DNA of 64,000 nt from Sipunculus nudus (GCA_026874595.1 CM049311.1:37842676-37906675), one strand, 5' to 3'. Counted from the first letter of the stretch, positions 45,357-57,190 are shown. Translations and numbers: made by a program. Notes: a model not told the origin generated them from the letters alone.

Positions 45357-45999
45357 CCCAGATTAGAATCTGGCCTAATTTGAAACTGAGCCAGCCCAGA
45401 TCAAAATTTGATTTGGACCGGCCCAGATCAAAATTCTAATCTGGGCCAGACCAGTTTCAAACTGGGCCAGCCCAGATTGAAATTTTATCTGTGGCGGTCC
45501 AGATTACAATCCTGTGGTGAAGACTTTAGGATTTAAATCTAGTCTGGACTGATTTTAAACTGGGCCAGCCCAGATTAAAATTTTGATCTGGGCTAGTCAA
45601 GATTACAATCCTGTGGTGGACTGATTTTAAACTGGGCCTACCCAGATCAGAATCCTAATCTAATCTGAGGCTGGCTTCAATAACACTATATTTACCTAGC
45701 TGGCCTTTAAACAATTAAAAGAATTTGTGAAACTTTGTAAGTCCATAATAATTAATATTTTATGAATTTATTTCATATTCTATGAAAATATCATCGGTTA
45801 TATCAGACCAGATTCAAATCCTGAAGTCTTCACCACAGGATTGTAATCTGGACCGGCCCAGACAAAAATTTCAATCTGGGCTGGCCCAGTTTAAAACTAG
45901 TCTGGCCCAGATTAGAATTTTGATCTGGGCCGGTCCAAATCAAAATTTTGATCCGGGCTGGCCCAGTTTTAAATTGAGCCGGATTCTAATCTGGGCCTC
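45353..45999. mobile_element. Foldback element with long inverted arms
   Basis: The termini are a perfect 18-bp inverted repeat: GAGGCCCAGATTAGAATC at 45353 and its reverse complement ending at 45999. Pairing then continues imperfectly for about 190 bp on each side. Both arms are themselves built of repeated CTGGGCC-GCCCAGAT-AAAATT modules, so the sequence can fold in several registers. CTTCACCACAGGATTGTAATCTGG near 45827 pairs with the arm near 45501-45525. Reading frames in the arms are shadows. The target duplication is unclear because the left flank is an AG microsatellite. Confidence 0.8.
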
Positions 46000-46629
46000 G
46001 ACATATATATTGATAGATATAGGTAGATAGGTCAGCTTACATGACCACCTGCAGGATCGGTTAGTGGTCGCGTTATCGGTCGTATGAACGTGACGGTTAT
46101 ACTGCTCAACTTAAATCTCAACCGGAAGATTAATACGTTTGCGTAAACAATGTTCCATGATGTGATGTGATTTTCGTTTTATTTTAAAAAATTCATGATT
46201 TAGTTAATTTGTTACAAAGAAAATAAATGAGTTGATCGACATTGCAATATAAAGTGATCCGACCAAGTTCACATTGCATACTTTATATAATGTGCTACCC
46301 ACGAGAAAGAGGACTCTATCCTGGACTTCTTGAGGAAATATTCTCCAGGGTTTTAGTCCTGCAGATTTTTTCTTTTATCTGACATTCATATCGACTGCCA
46401 TATCCCGGGACAGGTATCTTTAGACGCCTTGGACAAAGCATGTTTGTAGGTTATAAACAAGTAGTTATACGTCATTCGGTTCGGTAAGTTTAAAGAGACG
46501 GAATTACTGGTCATGCTGCAGTGGCGTCAATTTATCTTCAAGGGTGGGGGGCATGGGGGGTGACTGGCAGGCATGGGAGGGTAATCAAAGTTGGAGGATA
46601 ATCAAACTATTTGCATTAACACACACACG

Positions 46630-46691
<62 letters not shown>

Positions 46692-48480
46692 TTACTTGAC
46701 TATGAGAGTGTCCTTGGCCTTGGATTATTAAATAATTCATGAAAAATATACGAAACATGATATTTCTCAATACTGGTTGAATAGATTGTTCAGTTTGACC
46801 AAAGATCGCATTGTTTCTGACTGCGCCGAATGACTGGTAGCGCCATCTACAGTTGGTTTACGTTTTTGCACTGTGTACTTCCATCACTCCTACTAACCAA
46901 CACTGACAACAAAAATCCTGAAAAGATTTCTTTCATATAGTCCATAAACATCAATATAGTTCAGAGGATAGCGCCATTAGTGTCTTATAGTGCATTTCTA
47001 TATGTGGTGAAAATTTTCAGAAATATCGGATATATCAGGAATAGATGTAAGGATTGCCTTTTGCGGAACTAAAGCTTCTGGACAGCTTTATCCTGCACTG
47101 AAAACTGGGGGGGGGGGGGCACCTCTCCATTTTTTATGTTATGTACAAGCTGCCAAGGCTTTTGCACATGAAGACCAGATCCTTAGTAACTGTGCACTAA
47201 TTTTTGCCATAGCACATTTTCCCAAAAAGAATTCCTAAAGCTTATCGAAAATTGACTAAATTGTACGTTAATCATATACACAAGTATTTTCTAGGCAAGC
47301 TGAAAAAATTCAACATACTGTGTCTCGCCCTCTTTTTCCCCAGAGTCCACAATACAATAAATTGTTTTGTGTGGCCTTGAAATTGTAACCAAAGTCAAAA
47401 TAAGCAGACGAGACTAATCTCAAAGCAATCAACAAACAAGAGGTAGTCGAGACTACAGCAGTCTATCGCTCTCGTGTTATATACTAGTATACAATTCACG
47501 AAAAGTTCACAAATGACTTCTACACGGAATGAAATTTGGAAGAATTAAAATATCGGGAATGTAATAAGCAGTTAAACCTTTCAACAGAACACCACGTGAC
47601 GCCGCAGCCTCATCGCATATTTGGTTGTAGTAATCGATCGGTCCCTCTTTTTATCTTTAGTTCAACAAAAATAGATGTAATACTAGAAATCTTCATTCTA
47701 AGGAACGCAAGTCTCCGCCATGTGGGGGTCCTTTTTTGGCATACTCCTTACCTGTGTTTGCATTCACTTATTCGGCCCATATTCCTAGATTCTTTCATGC
47801 ATTAATGACTTTACATGTATTTTTTATTTATGAAATTCCCGAATCCGGTTCATGTGACGGATTTACAATAAAATAAGATCGATTCTTCATTGGCCCATTC
47901 CGAAAATAAATGCCCTGAATATTTCAGGAGATTCCTAACACGGTTGCGTGAGTTCCGCTGTGCACAAAATCACACGCAAACATACGAACGTAGATGAACG
48001 CATATCATCCTTGCGGAGGCAATTATAAATATATCATTTGTATATTGAAATGCTCACAATCGAATTTCATCATCATCACTGATAGGTGGTCCCCATTTCA
48101 TGTAATGAAAACGTAATCGATCTATTTCCTTTTCGCCTCTTGATAAATTACAGCAGAAGGCCCCAATTCAGTGTAACAAATTGCTTTTTGCCAAATGAAT
48201 AATAGATCAGACCGACCCAGCCGTGAAAAAAAGGACCAAGTAGGCATTCATTAGCCTGTATCAGTGAACAAGAGTTCCTGTTCCTCCGTATGCTGCAGGC
48301 AAGAGTGAAAAATGCCGCTACAACCGTTAAAATTATTTGTTTATTTTTAAGGGGTTCTTTCCTACATTGAAAAATACAAAAAGGCCAGGATTTTTTTAGA
48401 AAAGCTCTTGCTTGTACACAGTGAATATTTGTCCACACTGCACACAATCGTACTCACAAGAGCACGAAACTGACGGTAAA
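46000..48480. other. Intergenic AT-rich DNA
   Basis: The stretch holds an AT microsatellite (46633-46686), a CTCF-like motif (46838-46852), a poly-G run (47107-47119) and otherwise unremarkable DNA. No coding exon was recognised. Confidence 0.5.
46838..46852 (-). promoter_or_regulatory. CTCF-like motif
   Basis: The minus strand reads CTGTAGATGGCGCTA, which agrees closely with the animal CTCF core (AGRKGGCRS preceded by a pyrimidine). This is a single motif match by eye, so occupancy is unknown. Confidence 0.3.
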
Positions 48481-48890
48481 GCCTGCTGCCCACTGCAATT
48501 TTCCTACGATTTTTATCTGCGATCAGTCACAGACAGTCAACGATCGTCTGCGACTGCTTGCGTCTGACAATCGGCGACCAGTCGCTTACTGTCTGCGACT
48601 GCTTGCGATTGGCGTTCAGCGATCAGACTAGAGATCACGGAGTTTTCCACGTTTTTTCTTTAATTTAGAGATTATAATTTTGTGTAACTACAACTATATT
48701 TTATAGAGAATATTACAATACCAGCCACAACTCAACAGAACAACCCAAAACCACACCTATCTCTTCAAATTCCCTTATTTTCTGGTTTTAGTTGCAGTAT
48801 CCGGGGTCAGTCTGGTTGTTCGGACACAGTGTTCGATTCCACATCGCCATCATTTCATCTTCCTTTTCAGGAGACCAATAAAAAAGTTGT

Positions 48891-48921
<31 letters not shown>

Positions 48922-49379
48922 TTGATGCCAATTATGCGATTATAATCGGTGACCAGTCGCAGATCACTTGCGATTTTAAGCCACGTTCACACTACATTGC
49001 ACGACTGTTTAATCGTGCGATTGACCCACGATCAGGTAGTCGCACGACTAGTCTCCATAAATGTGTCCTGATTCTGAAATGGTCGTGAGTATTTGATACT
49101 AGTGGTAGGCAATCGTACGATTGGTGGCACGCTCGGTTGCACGATCAACCATGAACTAGTGACGATCGGTCGCAAGATCAGTCGTGCGACAAGTCGTTGC
49201 GTTTAAAGCCGGGGTTACACTACACGACAATCGCGGGTCGCACGGTCCAACCGATTATCGTAGCTGGACGCGCGACAAAGTTCGGCGACAAAACCCTGTT
49301 TACGCTTAGCGACCTTGCTCGACCTTCCCCGTTTTGGAACAGGCGCCAGTTGTAAGCCGACAGCAGAAAAAAACAAAAG

Positions 49380-49680
49380 AAAAAAAAGCTGGTTATTCTG
49401 GCAGGTGCGTATTTAATTTGCTCAAGGAGGAGGGAGAGGACCGTTTGGACTCGGTCCTGGCTTCAGAAGAGAGAAACGCATGGAGCATTCGATATCCTGA
49501 TGAGCGATTTGAGAGAGGATGATGGAGATGGATTTCTAAACTTCATGAGAATGTCCCCCGGAATCTTTGATGACTTGATGGAGAAGGTGGCACCACTCAT
49601 TTCTAAACAAGACACCAAGATGCGAGCTCCCATTCCTCCAGGAGTCAAGTTGGCGATAACGCTAAGATTCTTAGCAACGG
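49380..49680 (+). pseudogene. HARBI1-like nuclease first exon (remnant)
   Basis: The frame reads LVILAGAYLICSRRRERTVW, TRSWLQKRETHGAFDILM, SDLREDDGDGFLNFMRMSPG, IFDDLMEKVAPLISKQDTKM and RAPIPPGVKLAITLRFLATG. This is the N-terminal block of PIF/Harbinger (HARBI1/ALP1-like) nucleases: W-R-WL-KR---GA, F-NF-RM, DDLM-KV-PLI-K-DT-MR and P-G-KLA-TLRFLATG. It ends at a GG|GTAAGA donor just after FLATG. The DDE catalytic domain that should follow is absent, so the product cannot be active. The lysine-rich start is an A-tract of uncertain length. Confidence 0.8.
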
Positions 49681-50016
49681 GTAAGATGATAGGCCTACCA
49701 ATTACAATTTATTAGCATCATATTTGTACATATCTTATAACTTCAAAATATGAAAAAAATCAAATAAAATTATAATATATATATACATTTCTATATTCTA
49801 TCAATTTTATATATACAAATATATATATATCTTTATTAATATACAATATATTTATTTCACACATACATATATATTATATATAAAAATCAAACACATATAC
49901 TTGTGTAAAAATATAGCACTTGTTTATAAATATAGATTATATATATATACTTTATAATACATTTCATTACACTTTATTAATTTCATTATATACATGTACA
50001 AACTATGTTTATGTAG

Positions 50017-50063
<47 letters not shown>

Positions 50064-50140
50064 AGAATATTTATTAATATGTAAATTATATAGTTTATTT
50101 GAAATTTTATTTATATATATAAACATACACACATATATAC

Positions 50141-50265
50141 GTCTTTGCGTCTTTCTTGTGGTAGTTCTTATGGGTGACATCGTATAACACCGGTCTGGCT
50201 GACCTCAGGTCAATCAGGGCGTCTTCCTTTTCGTCATTCCATATCCAACCATCTGGCTCTGCCAT
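50141..50265 (-). pseudogene. MADF-domain protein first exon (remnant)
   Basis: On the minus strand an ATG at 50265 opens MAEPDGWIWNDEKEDALIDL, then RSARPVLYDVTHKNYHKKDAK, and runs into a GTATAT donor-like sequence. LI-LR--RPVLYD--HKNY-KKDAK is the start of a MADF (Myb/SANT-like) DNA-binding domain. PIF/Harbinger elements carry such a protein as their second gene, which helps bring the nuclease to the ends. Only the first third of the domain is present, before an AT microsatellite. The frame opposite to the nuclease exon fits the element's normal organisation. Confidence 0.7.
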
Positions 50266-51289
50266 TTTGATTGAAACCAGTGCCACATGACCTGAAAGCC
50301 TCTGTCCTATTGGATGAACGACATGACCCGCCCTTGCGATTGTCGTAATACTGTTTACACTACACGACCCAATGATAATCGTAAGGAAAAAGTTTGACAT
50401 GTCAAACTTTTTTTGTCGGCCGATAATCTGTTGCGACACGCGATTATCGCTGAAAAATGCTGTTTACACTACACGACAATCGCAGAGAAATGCTGAAAAT
50501 TGTGAGCGACCTGCGATTGTCGTGTAGTGTAACCCCGGCTTAATATTGATCGTATGACAAGTCTTAGTGACCAGCGACCAATCTTTCTACTTGTCATAAT
50601 GACCTGCGACCAGTTGTTCAACTGGTCGTGTCACCGATCGTATGGATATATATCCCTGGGCCCGATATCTGCCCTAGTCATTCGTTCGCAAGGGCCGGAA
50701 ACAGCTTGATTCCAACACCGCGGCAGAAGCTGTGTTAGCAGAAATCTACACGGCACCCATGGCAGAAGATGATCCGCAGCCTGAATCTGTGCAGGAAACA
50801 GATGCCTCGGAGAGTGCAGACTCAGCGGACGACATGGCTATACAAAAGAAAAAGAGCCCGGAGCTCCAGGCATCTGTGGACCAGTCGTATGGTCGTGCCA
50901 CAAGTCGGGAGGTATCTTAGCAAGTTGCAATTCTGGTCACAAAGTCGTACGACCAGTGGTGCCACCAATCGCGAGGTGGCACGAGCAGTGGCATGATTAA
51001 TCGTCGTGCGATGACCAAAGACTGGTGATACAACCTTCTTGCGAGCTCCTACGACCTCAACATTTACAAATCAGTCGCAACTTGATTTTGAACATGTTCA
51101 AAAACCACCTGCGACCGATTTTTCTCCCAGTGATCAGCCACGACCTCCGCGATCGGTCGCACGTTCTTGTCACAATTGTCCGGTGTTTCCTTAAATTTTC
51201 AGTCGTGGACAGGTCGTAAGCTGGTCGTATCTCTAGTGTGACCGTGGCTTAGTCGCATCGCATCGCAGCAAAATCGCCAGTGGGCGGCA

Positions 51290-51984
51290 TGCCTGGGTTA
51301 CACTACACGACAACCGCAGGTCGCTCACAATTTTCAGCATTTCTCTGCGATTGTCGTGTAGTGTAAACAGCATTTTTCAGCGATAATCGCGTGTCGTAAC
51401 AGATTTTCGGCCGACAAAAAAAGTTTGACTTTTTCCTTACGATTATCGTTGGGTCGTGTAGTGTAAACAGTATTACGACAATCGCAAGGGCGGGTCATGG
51501 GAATGGGAGCTCGCATCTTGGTGTCTTGTTTAGAAATGAGTGGTGCCACCTTCTCCATCAAGTCATCAAAGATTCCGGGGGACATTCTCATGAAGTTTAG
51601 AAATCCACCTCCATCATCCTCTCTCAAATCGCTCATCAGGATATCGAATGCTCCATGCGTTTCTCTCTTCTGAAGCCAGGACCGAGTCCAAACGGTCCTC
51701 TCCCTCCTCCTTGAGCAAATTAAATACGCACCTGCCAGAATAACCAGCTTCTTTTTCTTTTGTTTTTTTTTGCTGTCGGCTTGCAACTGGCGCCATTTCC
51801 AAAACGGGGAAGGTCAAGCAAGGTCGCTAAGCGTAAACAGGATTTTGTCGCAGAACTTTGTCGCGGTAAGCAGCAAAGTCGTGTAGTGTAAACAGGGTTT
51901 TGTCGCCGAACTTTGTCGCGCGTCCAGCTACGATAATCGTTTGGACCGTGCGACCCGCGATTGTCGTGTAGTGTAACCCCGGCT
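51290..51984 (-). mobile_element. PIF/Harbinger deletion derivative, inverted copy
   Basis: Read on the minus strand it starts AGCCGGGGTTACACTACACG (right edge 51984, TAA outside) and ends with a mutated terminus, GTAACCCAGGCA. It matches the 49207-50540 element in both flanks but lacks its central part: sequence corresponding to about 49637-50325 is missing, joining CCCATTCC directly to CATGACCCGCC. It also has an extra 50-odd bases near the AAACAGG-TTTTGTCG segment. It abuts the outer element's right end with no TAA there. Confidence 0.8.
51500..51780 (-). pseudogene. HARBI1-like nuclease exon fragment
   Basis: The minus strand repeats the block at 49380-49680 up to DTKMRAPIP, with GGG for GDG after EDD, and then runs out of homology at the deletion joint and into terminal repeat sequence. 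The reading frame continues to about 51334, but that tail is not protein-like. It is a non-functional fragment. Confidence 0.75.
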
Positions 51985-52085
51985 TAAGGGTTTGTATGCA
52001 GCCTACAATCCATCGGGTCTTTCACATGCATATATGGCGTAGATATAAATATAGTGAAGAGGGTATATATACATTCCGTTAAAAA

Positions 52086-53760
52086 ATGGTGGATAGGAAT
52101 AGCTTCAAGGCAAATTACATGAAAAGGCTGTTTGTGAGATTAGGACTTCCCGGAGGTAAGAAATATTTTGTTTACATGCGCATGTGAAAAGTTAACAGGT
52201 GTTTCCTTGAAATGTAAAAATTTAAAGTTTGACAGTTGTGACAAATAGTCCCGGCCGTCCAACAGTACCAAACAGGAAGAGGTCCGTTTTGAGTAGAAAT
52301 GAACTATGGCGGAAGGGTACCGCTCATCGGAATGCGTTCCAATTGCATCCATGATAAACTGGTTGCAATTACGAGAGGCGGCATGGATGATGGACATAAT
52401 GATAAATGCATGCATGTATTGGCGATATTTTATATGTAATTGTGTATATATATTGCAAATTTTGCATATTGCAAATAAATTAAAGTTAGCTCTTCTTCGA
52501 GCAACACACAAACGCACCCGAAAAGAGAAATTTACATCCACCTCTCGACAAACATAGCCTTGTGGGCTTTCAGATAATTCTGCTCACAGAAACAAGTGAT
52601 CAAGACAAAAACAATATGAATGTGATATATATTTCTTGGTAAAACTTTGTACTAGTGGCTTCTAATCAAATCTATTCTTTTATTCGCCTTATCACATATA
52701 GACACAACCCAAGGGGATTCATCTGTGCAAGACCATTTAACTGTCGGTATTTGCTTTCGGTGGTCAATACCATGTCGCTCTAAAGCTTACATATGTAAAC
52801 AATGTTCAAGCCAGAAACATTCCTCCTATTCCAAGATTTTGTAGTTTTATATGGGTTCCTGTACACGAGTACATATATATCCTTTCGCATTTGTAAGCAA
52901 TTCAATGGGCATTTTATGAGAGACCCTCTGAGTCGCTTCTGTGTAAATATTACTTAAAAGATAAATGAAATAAAAAAGATAATAACAAAGAAAAATAACC
53001 GGACACATTTCATGCAGAATACCGACAGCAGATAAAATACAACTTAAAATACCAAAACCATGCAGGAGAGATGTCCTTTTTAAAAGAGACCAAGGATTCC
53101 ATTTTCCTTAAAAAAGTTTGGACAGCCGTTCCAAAGTATTGACGCTGCACGAATGAATCGCCCATAACCATATATATATCTCACCGTTTAGGTATTCACT
53201 TCGTTGCACATAGAAATTAGAAATGATGCGGATAAGTAGCAACTGGATAAACGTAAGTAGAGGAGTCGTTTAAGACGGGGGAAATTTACTGGACAATTTT
53301 GCGAGATTACTTTTGCACATGAAAGTAACAATCACACCGAGCTCTTCTCGCATGTTTTTTTTTTATAGGCAGAAGGGTGTTAATATGGTTTAACCTACCA
53401 CATGCTGCAGATTATGAAATATGGAAAATGAAATTCTTTATGAACGAATTAATTCACATTGTCCTACAAACGGGCTTTCGGTCCACGAACGTGACGCTTG
53501 TAAGAGGGGTCAATATCCAGAGCAAACTGACCCGAAGACGTTTGTCCAGATGCGTCTTATATATAAATGAAACCTGTTTACTTTGTGCACACACGACGAA
53601 TCAAGACCACCACAGGCAAAGTAAGCCGCAGGGCCTGTCCCTATTTATAGAAAAATGCAAAAGGCCAAGCTGTACGTCGATGGAACGTGTATTATATTTG
53701 TTCAAATCGTACGAGTACCAATATTTGCTGTGGTCTAGAGGCAGAACTTGTGTACCATAG
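52086..53760 (+). CDS. Weak two-exon gene candidate, 153 residues
   Basis: ATG at 52086 in a good context (AAAAAATGG) opens MVDRNSFKANYMKRLFVRLG followed by LPG, up to GGAG|GTAAGA at 52155. An acceptor (TTTTTTTTATAG) at 53368 has a compatible phase and opens a frame to a TAG at 53758-53760: RRVLIWFNLPHAADYEIWKM, KFFMNELIHIVLQTGFRSTN and onward. The total is 462 bp. I do not recognise the protein. Alternative donors inside the second exon (CTT|GTAAGA at 53500, AAA|GTAAGC at 53621) would change the product, and the two exons may not be joined at all. The 1.2-kb intron contains a repeat shared with 60985-61060. It is supported only by splice-site and phase agreement. Confidence 0.25.
52180..52260. 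repeat. Dispersed repeat copy (partner at 60985-61060)
   Basis: ACAGGTGTTTCCTTGAAAT, AAGTTTGACAGTTG and GACAAATAGTCCCGGC occur in the same order and orientation near 60998. Class unknown. Confidence 0.7.
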
Positions 53761-54402
53761 TCGGCGTATACCGGCCCTGGGTGTTCACATCGCCCTTTTA
53801 GGCCAGGACATGCCATTCCTGTTCCAGACCGTATACGTTCCTGAAGAACTCCAACAAATACAGAATTTATTCATGGAAAGTCTGGAGTGGTGGGTCTAAC
53901 CCTGTTTAGACAGGCTTAATCCTTCATGTTTGTGCTGCATGCCTTTAGCTCACAGAGATACAATATTGAAAGTCAAGTTCTGTGCATCTGTAGTCCGCCT
54001 AAATTAATCAGACCACGAACAGAGAGGTGTTAGAATACACTCTCTCTACATGAGTATAGTTTCAGTTTGTGCTCTGCTCATTATAAAGTTGGTATGGATA
54101 AGGATATTGATATGTACATGGATGAAAAGAAGGCCCCTTAATTAAGAAACAACTATATAGCAATCACCCGTGTTAAAGACTAAAATTTTATATCAAATGT
54201 TTGCAGAAATATAAATATGAAATGTTGATCCCATCTACAGTTTGACTACATTATTCAGTTTCGGAGGAACAGAAAATCCACATCTTTTTTTTGTGCAAAT
54301 TCCCTCTAATGTCCTCCTCAATAGGTGTATTCAATAATTTCAATCAGATACCCCCTCTCATACCCTCCCTCGTGTATCTGCAATAAACATGGTTTATAAT
54401 TG

Positions 54403-54465
<63 letters not shown>

Positions 54466-54601
54466 TCTTTGTTTTCATAATAACCATAAAACGCAAACGG
54501 AATATGAGCGCAACCCCCTCCTCGATTTACTTGATCCGCAACTGATTGCGGCCCTCTCCCCTCCTTCTATCCTTGCTCCGCCCCTGCAGTATCATTCGGG
54601 T
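53761..54601. other. Intergenic DNA with AT microsatellite
   Basis: It contains an AT run at 54405-54462. An open frame ending 53899 (TVYVPEELQQIQNLFMESLE) is protein-like in composition but has no supporting context. Confidence 0.4.
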
Positions 54602-55849
54602 TATTGTATCCCCAGACAAAGTCGGGATACTATGGTTTAAGCACGGTCGCGCCGCCGCCGCAGAGATTTCGTTTGGACGCGATAACTCGAAAAATATTTT
54701 ACGGATCTTTACCAAACTTGACATGTGCATAGATATGGTGGAAAGGACGAAGCCTATTTTAAATGGGGTCATGACCTTTACTAGGAGATTGGCCTTGACC
54801 TTGAATAGATCCATTTTGGGGGAATATCACACAAATTCTTAAATATTTCAAAAAATCTTTCCTGGATTGATCCAAAAATCAACTTGACCGAAAATCTAGG
54901 ACAGTGTTGTCAGATACCGGAAACTGGTGGCGCCACCTGTTATCCATTTCTTGTTTTTGTGCCGTTTAATACCCCCATCATTGGCACTTTACATTACTGT
55001 GAGCAGTATAAGTCAAAAACTAATGGACAGATTTCTTTTATATTATGCATATATAGACATGGGTTATGGGATGATATATATATATACTAGGGTTATGACC
55101 TTTTCTATGAGAGTGACCTTGACCTTCAATATTGCTATATATGGTGAACATCACACAAAATCATTAATATCTCAAGGGATCCATGGATTGGTAAAAAAAA
55201 TCAACTTGACCGAAGATCTTGGATAGTATTGTCATGTACCGGAAATTGGTGGCGCCACCTGTAATTCTTTTACTTGTTTTCGTGCCGTTTTTTACCATAT
55301 CATTACCACTTAACAGTACTAGGAGCATTATAAATCAGAAACTAATGGACAGATTTCTTTCATATTAGGCATATACATAGACATGGGTTATAGGATGATG
55401 TATATATAAATTGGGGTTATGACCTTTCCTATGAGAGTGGCCTTGACCTTGATTATTGCCATATATGGTGAAAATCACACAAAATCATTAATATTTCAAC
55501 AAGGGATGCACGGATTGGTCCAAAAACCAACTTGACGGAAGATCTTGAATAGTGTTGTCATGTACCGGAAACTGGTGGCGCCACCTGTTATTCTTGTACT
55601 TGTTTTCGTGCCGTTTATTACCCCATCATTGCCACTTAACAGTACTGTGAGCATTATAAGTCAAAAACATAAACATGAGTTAGGGGATGATGTATATTGA
55701 AATTAGGGTCATGACCTTTTCTATGAGAGTGACCTTTTCTATGAGAGTGGTCTGATGTTAATAGCTGCTGAAGATGGGGGGCCTATTCTTAAAGGGGGGA
55801 TTAATTGTCTTGGGATACTATGGCACCTGCGGTGCCAAGAAATATCTAG
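54602..55849 (+). mobile_element. Helitron-like element, family C
   Basis: The left end, TATTGTATCCCCAGACAAAG then TCGGGATACTATGG, is the same type as family B. The right end has the perfect hairpin GGCACC-TGC-GGTGCC (55822-55836), a 9-nt spacer and CTAG (55846-55849), with T outside. The motif GGGATACTATGG occurs at both ends (54624 and 55812). The interior is three monomers of about 324 bp with the core GGTGGCGCCACC at 54926, 55248 and 55574. Each monomer has recurrent GTGACCTTGACCTT and ATGACCTTTTCTATGAGAG stretches. There is no helicase gene, so it is non-autonomous. Confidence 0.72.
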
Positions 55850-57190
55850 TTATATTATGATTCTTTCAAATTACCCCTCGTTTGAGCTTTCTCCTCACGC
55901 GAGATCTCCTTGTGCACATTAGACCCAATTCCCGCGCGAAGGTTGTCTTTGGAGAAGGGATCACTGATGGGGATAATTTTCGGCCAGTGACCGCGAATTG
56001 CACGAAAACCCTAGCTAGTGCCCCCGCTGAAAAACTCTGTCCTGGCATCACACACTATGGCTATTGTGTTACAAGACCCGAAGATACAAAGAAAAAGAGG
56101 CGTTTTAATGTTTTAATTATTAATTATGCAAGTAATACGCAAATATTGCAAATAAAATATGATGGAATCTCTACGGACAAACCCGGAGCATATGTATGTC
56201 GAATATCAACGTAATTCGCCCTGTGGTATCAGAGGAGATGCGGAAAATAACAAAAATCGCCTTACACTATTAATATATAGATTATATCCTTAAACAGTCA
56301 CGTACTTACCCTGTTTGCTGCCGGGGCGGTTGTAGAATTTGCCACCTTTCTAAAAAGCATTACAAAACTGGACAGCATATGTAATAATATGACGTCAAAT
56401 ATCTTTCCAATATACTTTAAGTTTAAAAATATACAATTAAATCATTTATTTCACTGATAGGTAATTTTAGCCACACATTAAAGACAAGTCATATTTTGCT
56501 AATGTAAATCGAACTATTGCTGTAACTTCAAACAAGTATATTAATTATGAAGTGAACAGAAAGGAATAATACAATACCAGAAAAAAATATCCGTCACACT
56601 GCAGGATACTCATGAATGTGACACCTTAATTTTTCATGTACCATCGATTGATGATTAGCTTAACCTGAACATGGTTGGACTATTTGGAGAGTGACACGTT
56701 ATTTAATTGTAAACACATCCAAAGGGGACGGGTTATTATACGAGTTTATTAGAGCATAGAAGGAATAAACCACGTTATTACCGTTATAGCGCAATAGTAA
56801 CCCGAAAGCATAAATGATACATTTCATGAATGACAAATTTAATAGTATACTGATGCATCCAGAATAAATTTTGTAGTTTTTTTTAAAGATTAAACCATTG
56901 CTGTAATCTTCTATGGTCATTGGTCCCTATGGGACCGTGAGCTATCGGATTTCAGCAATTTTAACATTCGTTTTTCCCCTTTTTTTAATCTAAAAAAAAT
57001 CGAAATATTGCTAAAAAAGTAAATAATTTATCTTAAAGAGGGATGGGCGATGCAATTTCAGACCCATCAGAATTCCAATGTGTCTGCCAGCAAACGGTCA
57101 CGGAGTTCCTTTCGCGCACTTTTTCAAAAACTGTTCATGCTTTTGCCGTCAAATTTTATCTGATGCACAGTCGCTTGAATCACTATAAAC

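Larger units (their letters stand above)
49207..50540 (+). mobile_element. PIF/Harbinger element, partly deleted
   Basis: Terminal inverted repeats of about 35 bp start AGCCGGGGTTACACTACACG on both strands with one mismatch in the first 35 bases, and TAA flanks both sides (49204-49206 and 50541-50543). TIRs plus a 3-bp TAA duplication are diagnostic of PIF/Harbinger. It keeps the first exon of the nuclease (plus strand, to 49680) and the first exon of a MADF-type protein (minus strand, 50141-50265), the usual two genes of this superfamily. Between them lie AT microsatellites (including 50022-50060) where the rest of both genes should be. It is 1334 bp, so non-autonomous. Confidence 0.85.
48979..51249. 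mobile_element. Middle MITE-like element of the nested cluster
   Basis: The left terminus AGCCACGTTCACACTA mirrors the right terminus TAGTGTGACCGTGGCT. The interior on both sides is full of GTCGCACGACTGGTCG-type modules. It encloses the PIF/Harbinger element at 49207-50540. The left flank ends TTA and the right flank begins TAG, so the 3-bp duplication is imperfect. The open frame near 50732-50920 on the plus strand (acidic, DDPQPESVQE) matches nothing I recognise. Confidence 0.5.
48481..51292. mobile_element. Outer MITE-like element of a nested cluster
   Basis: The left terminus GCCTGCTGCCCACTGC is roughly mirrored by the right terminus CCAGTGGGCGGCATGC, and inward of each is TCGC/GCGA-rich DNA. 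The element encloses the elements at 48979 and 49207. A 20-odd-base poly-G run lies at 48901-48922. Repeated TGCGACTGCTTGCG modules occupy the left part. There is no target duplication I can prove. Confidence 0.45.

Noticed and set aside
45782-46030. 82-codon plus-strand frame
   Set aside because: It lies across the right arm of the foldback element and consists of its repeated modules.
49986-50180. Open frames with long Tyr-Ile runs (also near 17049, 46585, 57043 and 57689-58159)
   Set aside because: They are translations of AT microsatellites.
55882-56214. 110-codon plus-strand frame in a CpG-richer stretch
   Set aside because: A competing frame exists on the other strand and neither resembles a known protein. 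It was left as unexplained intergenic DNA.
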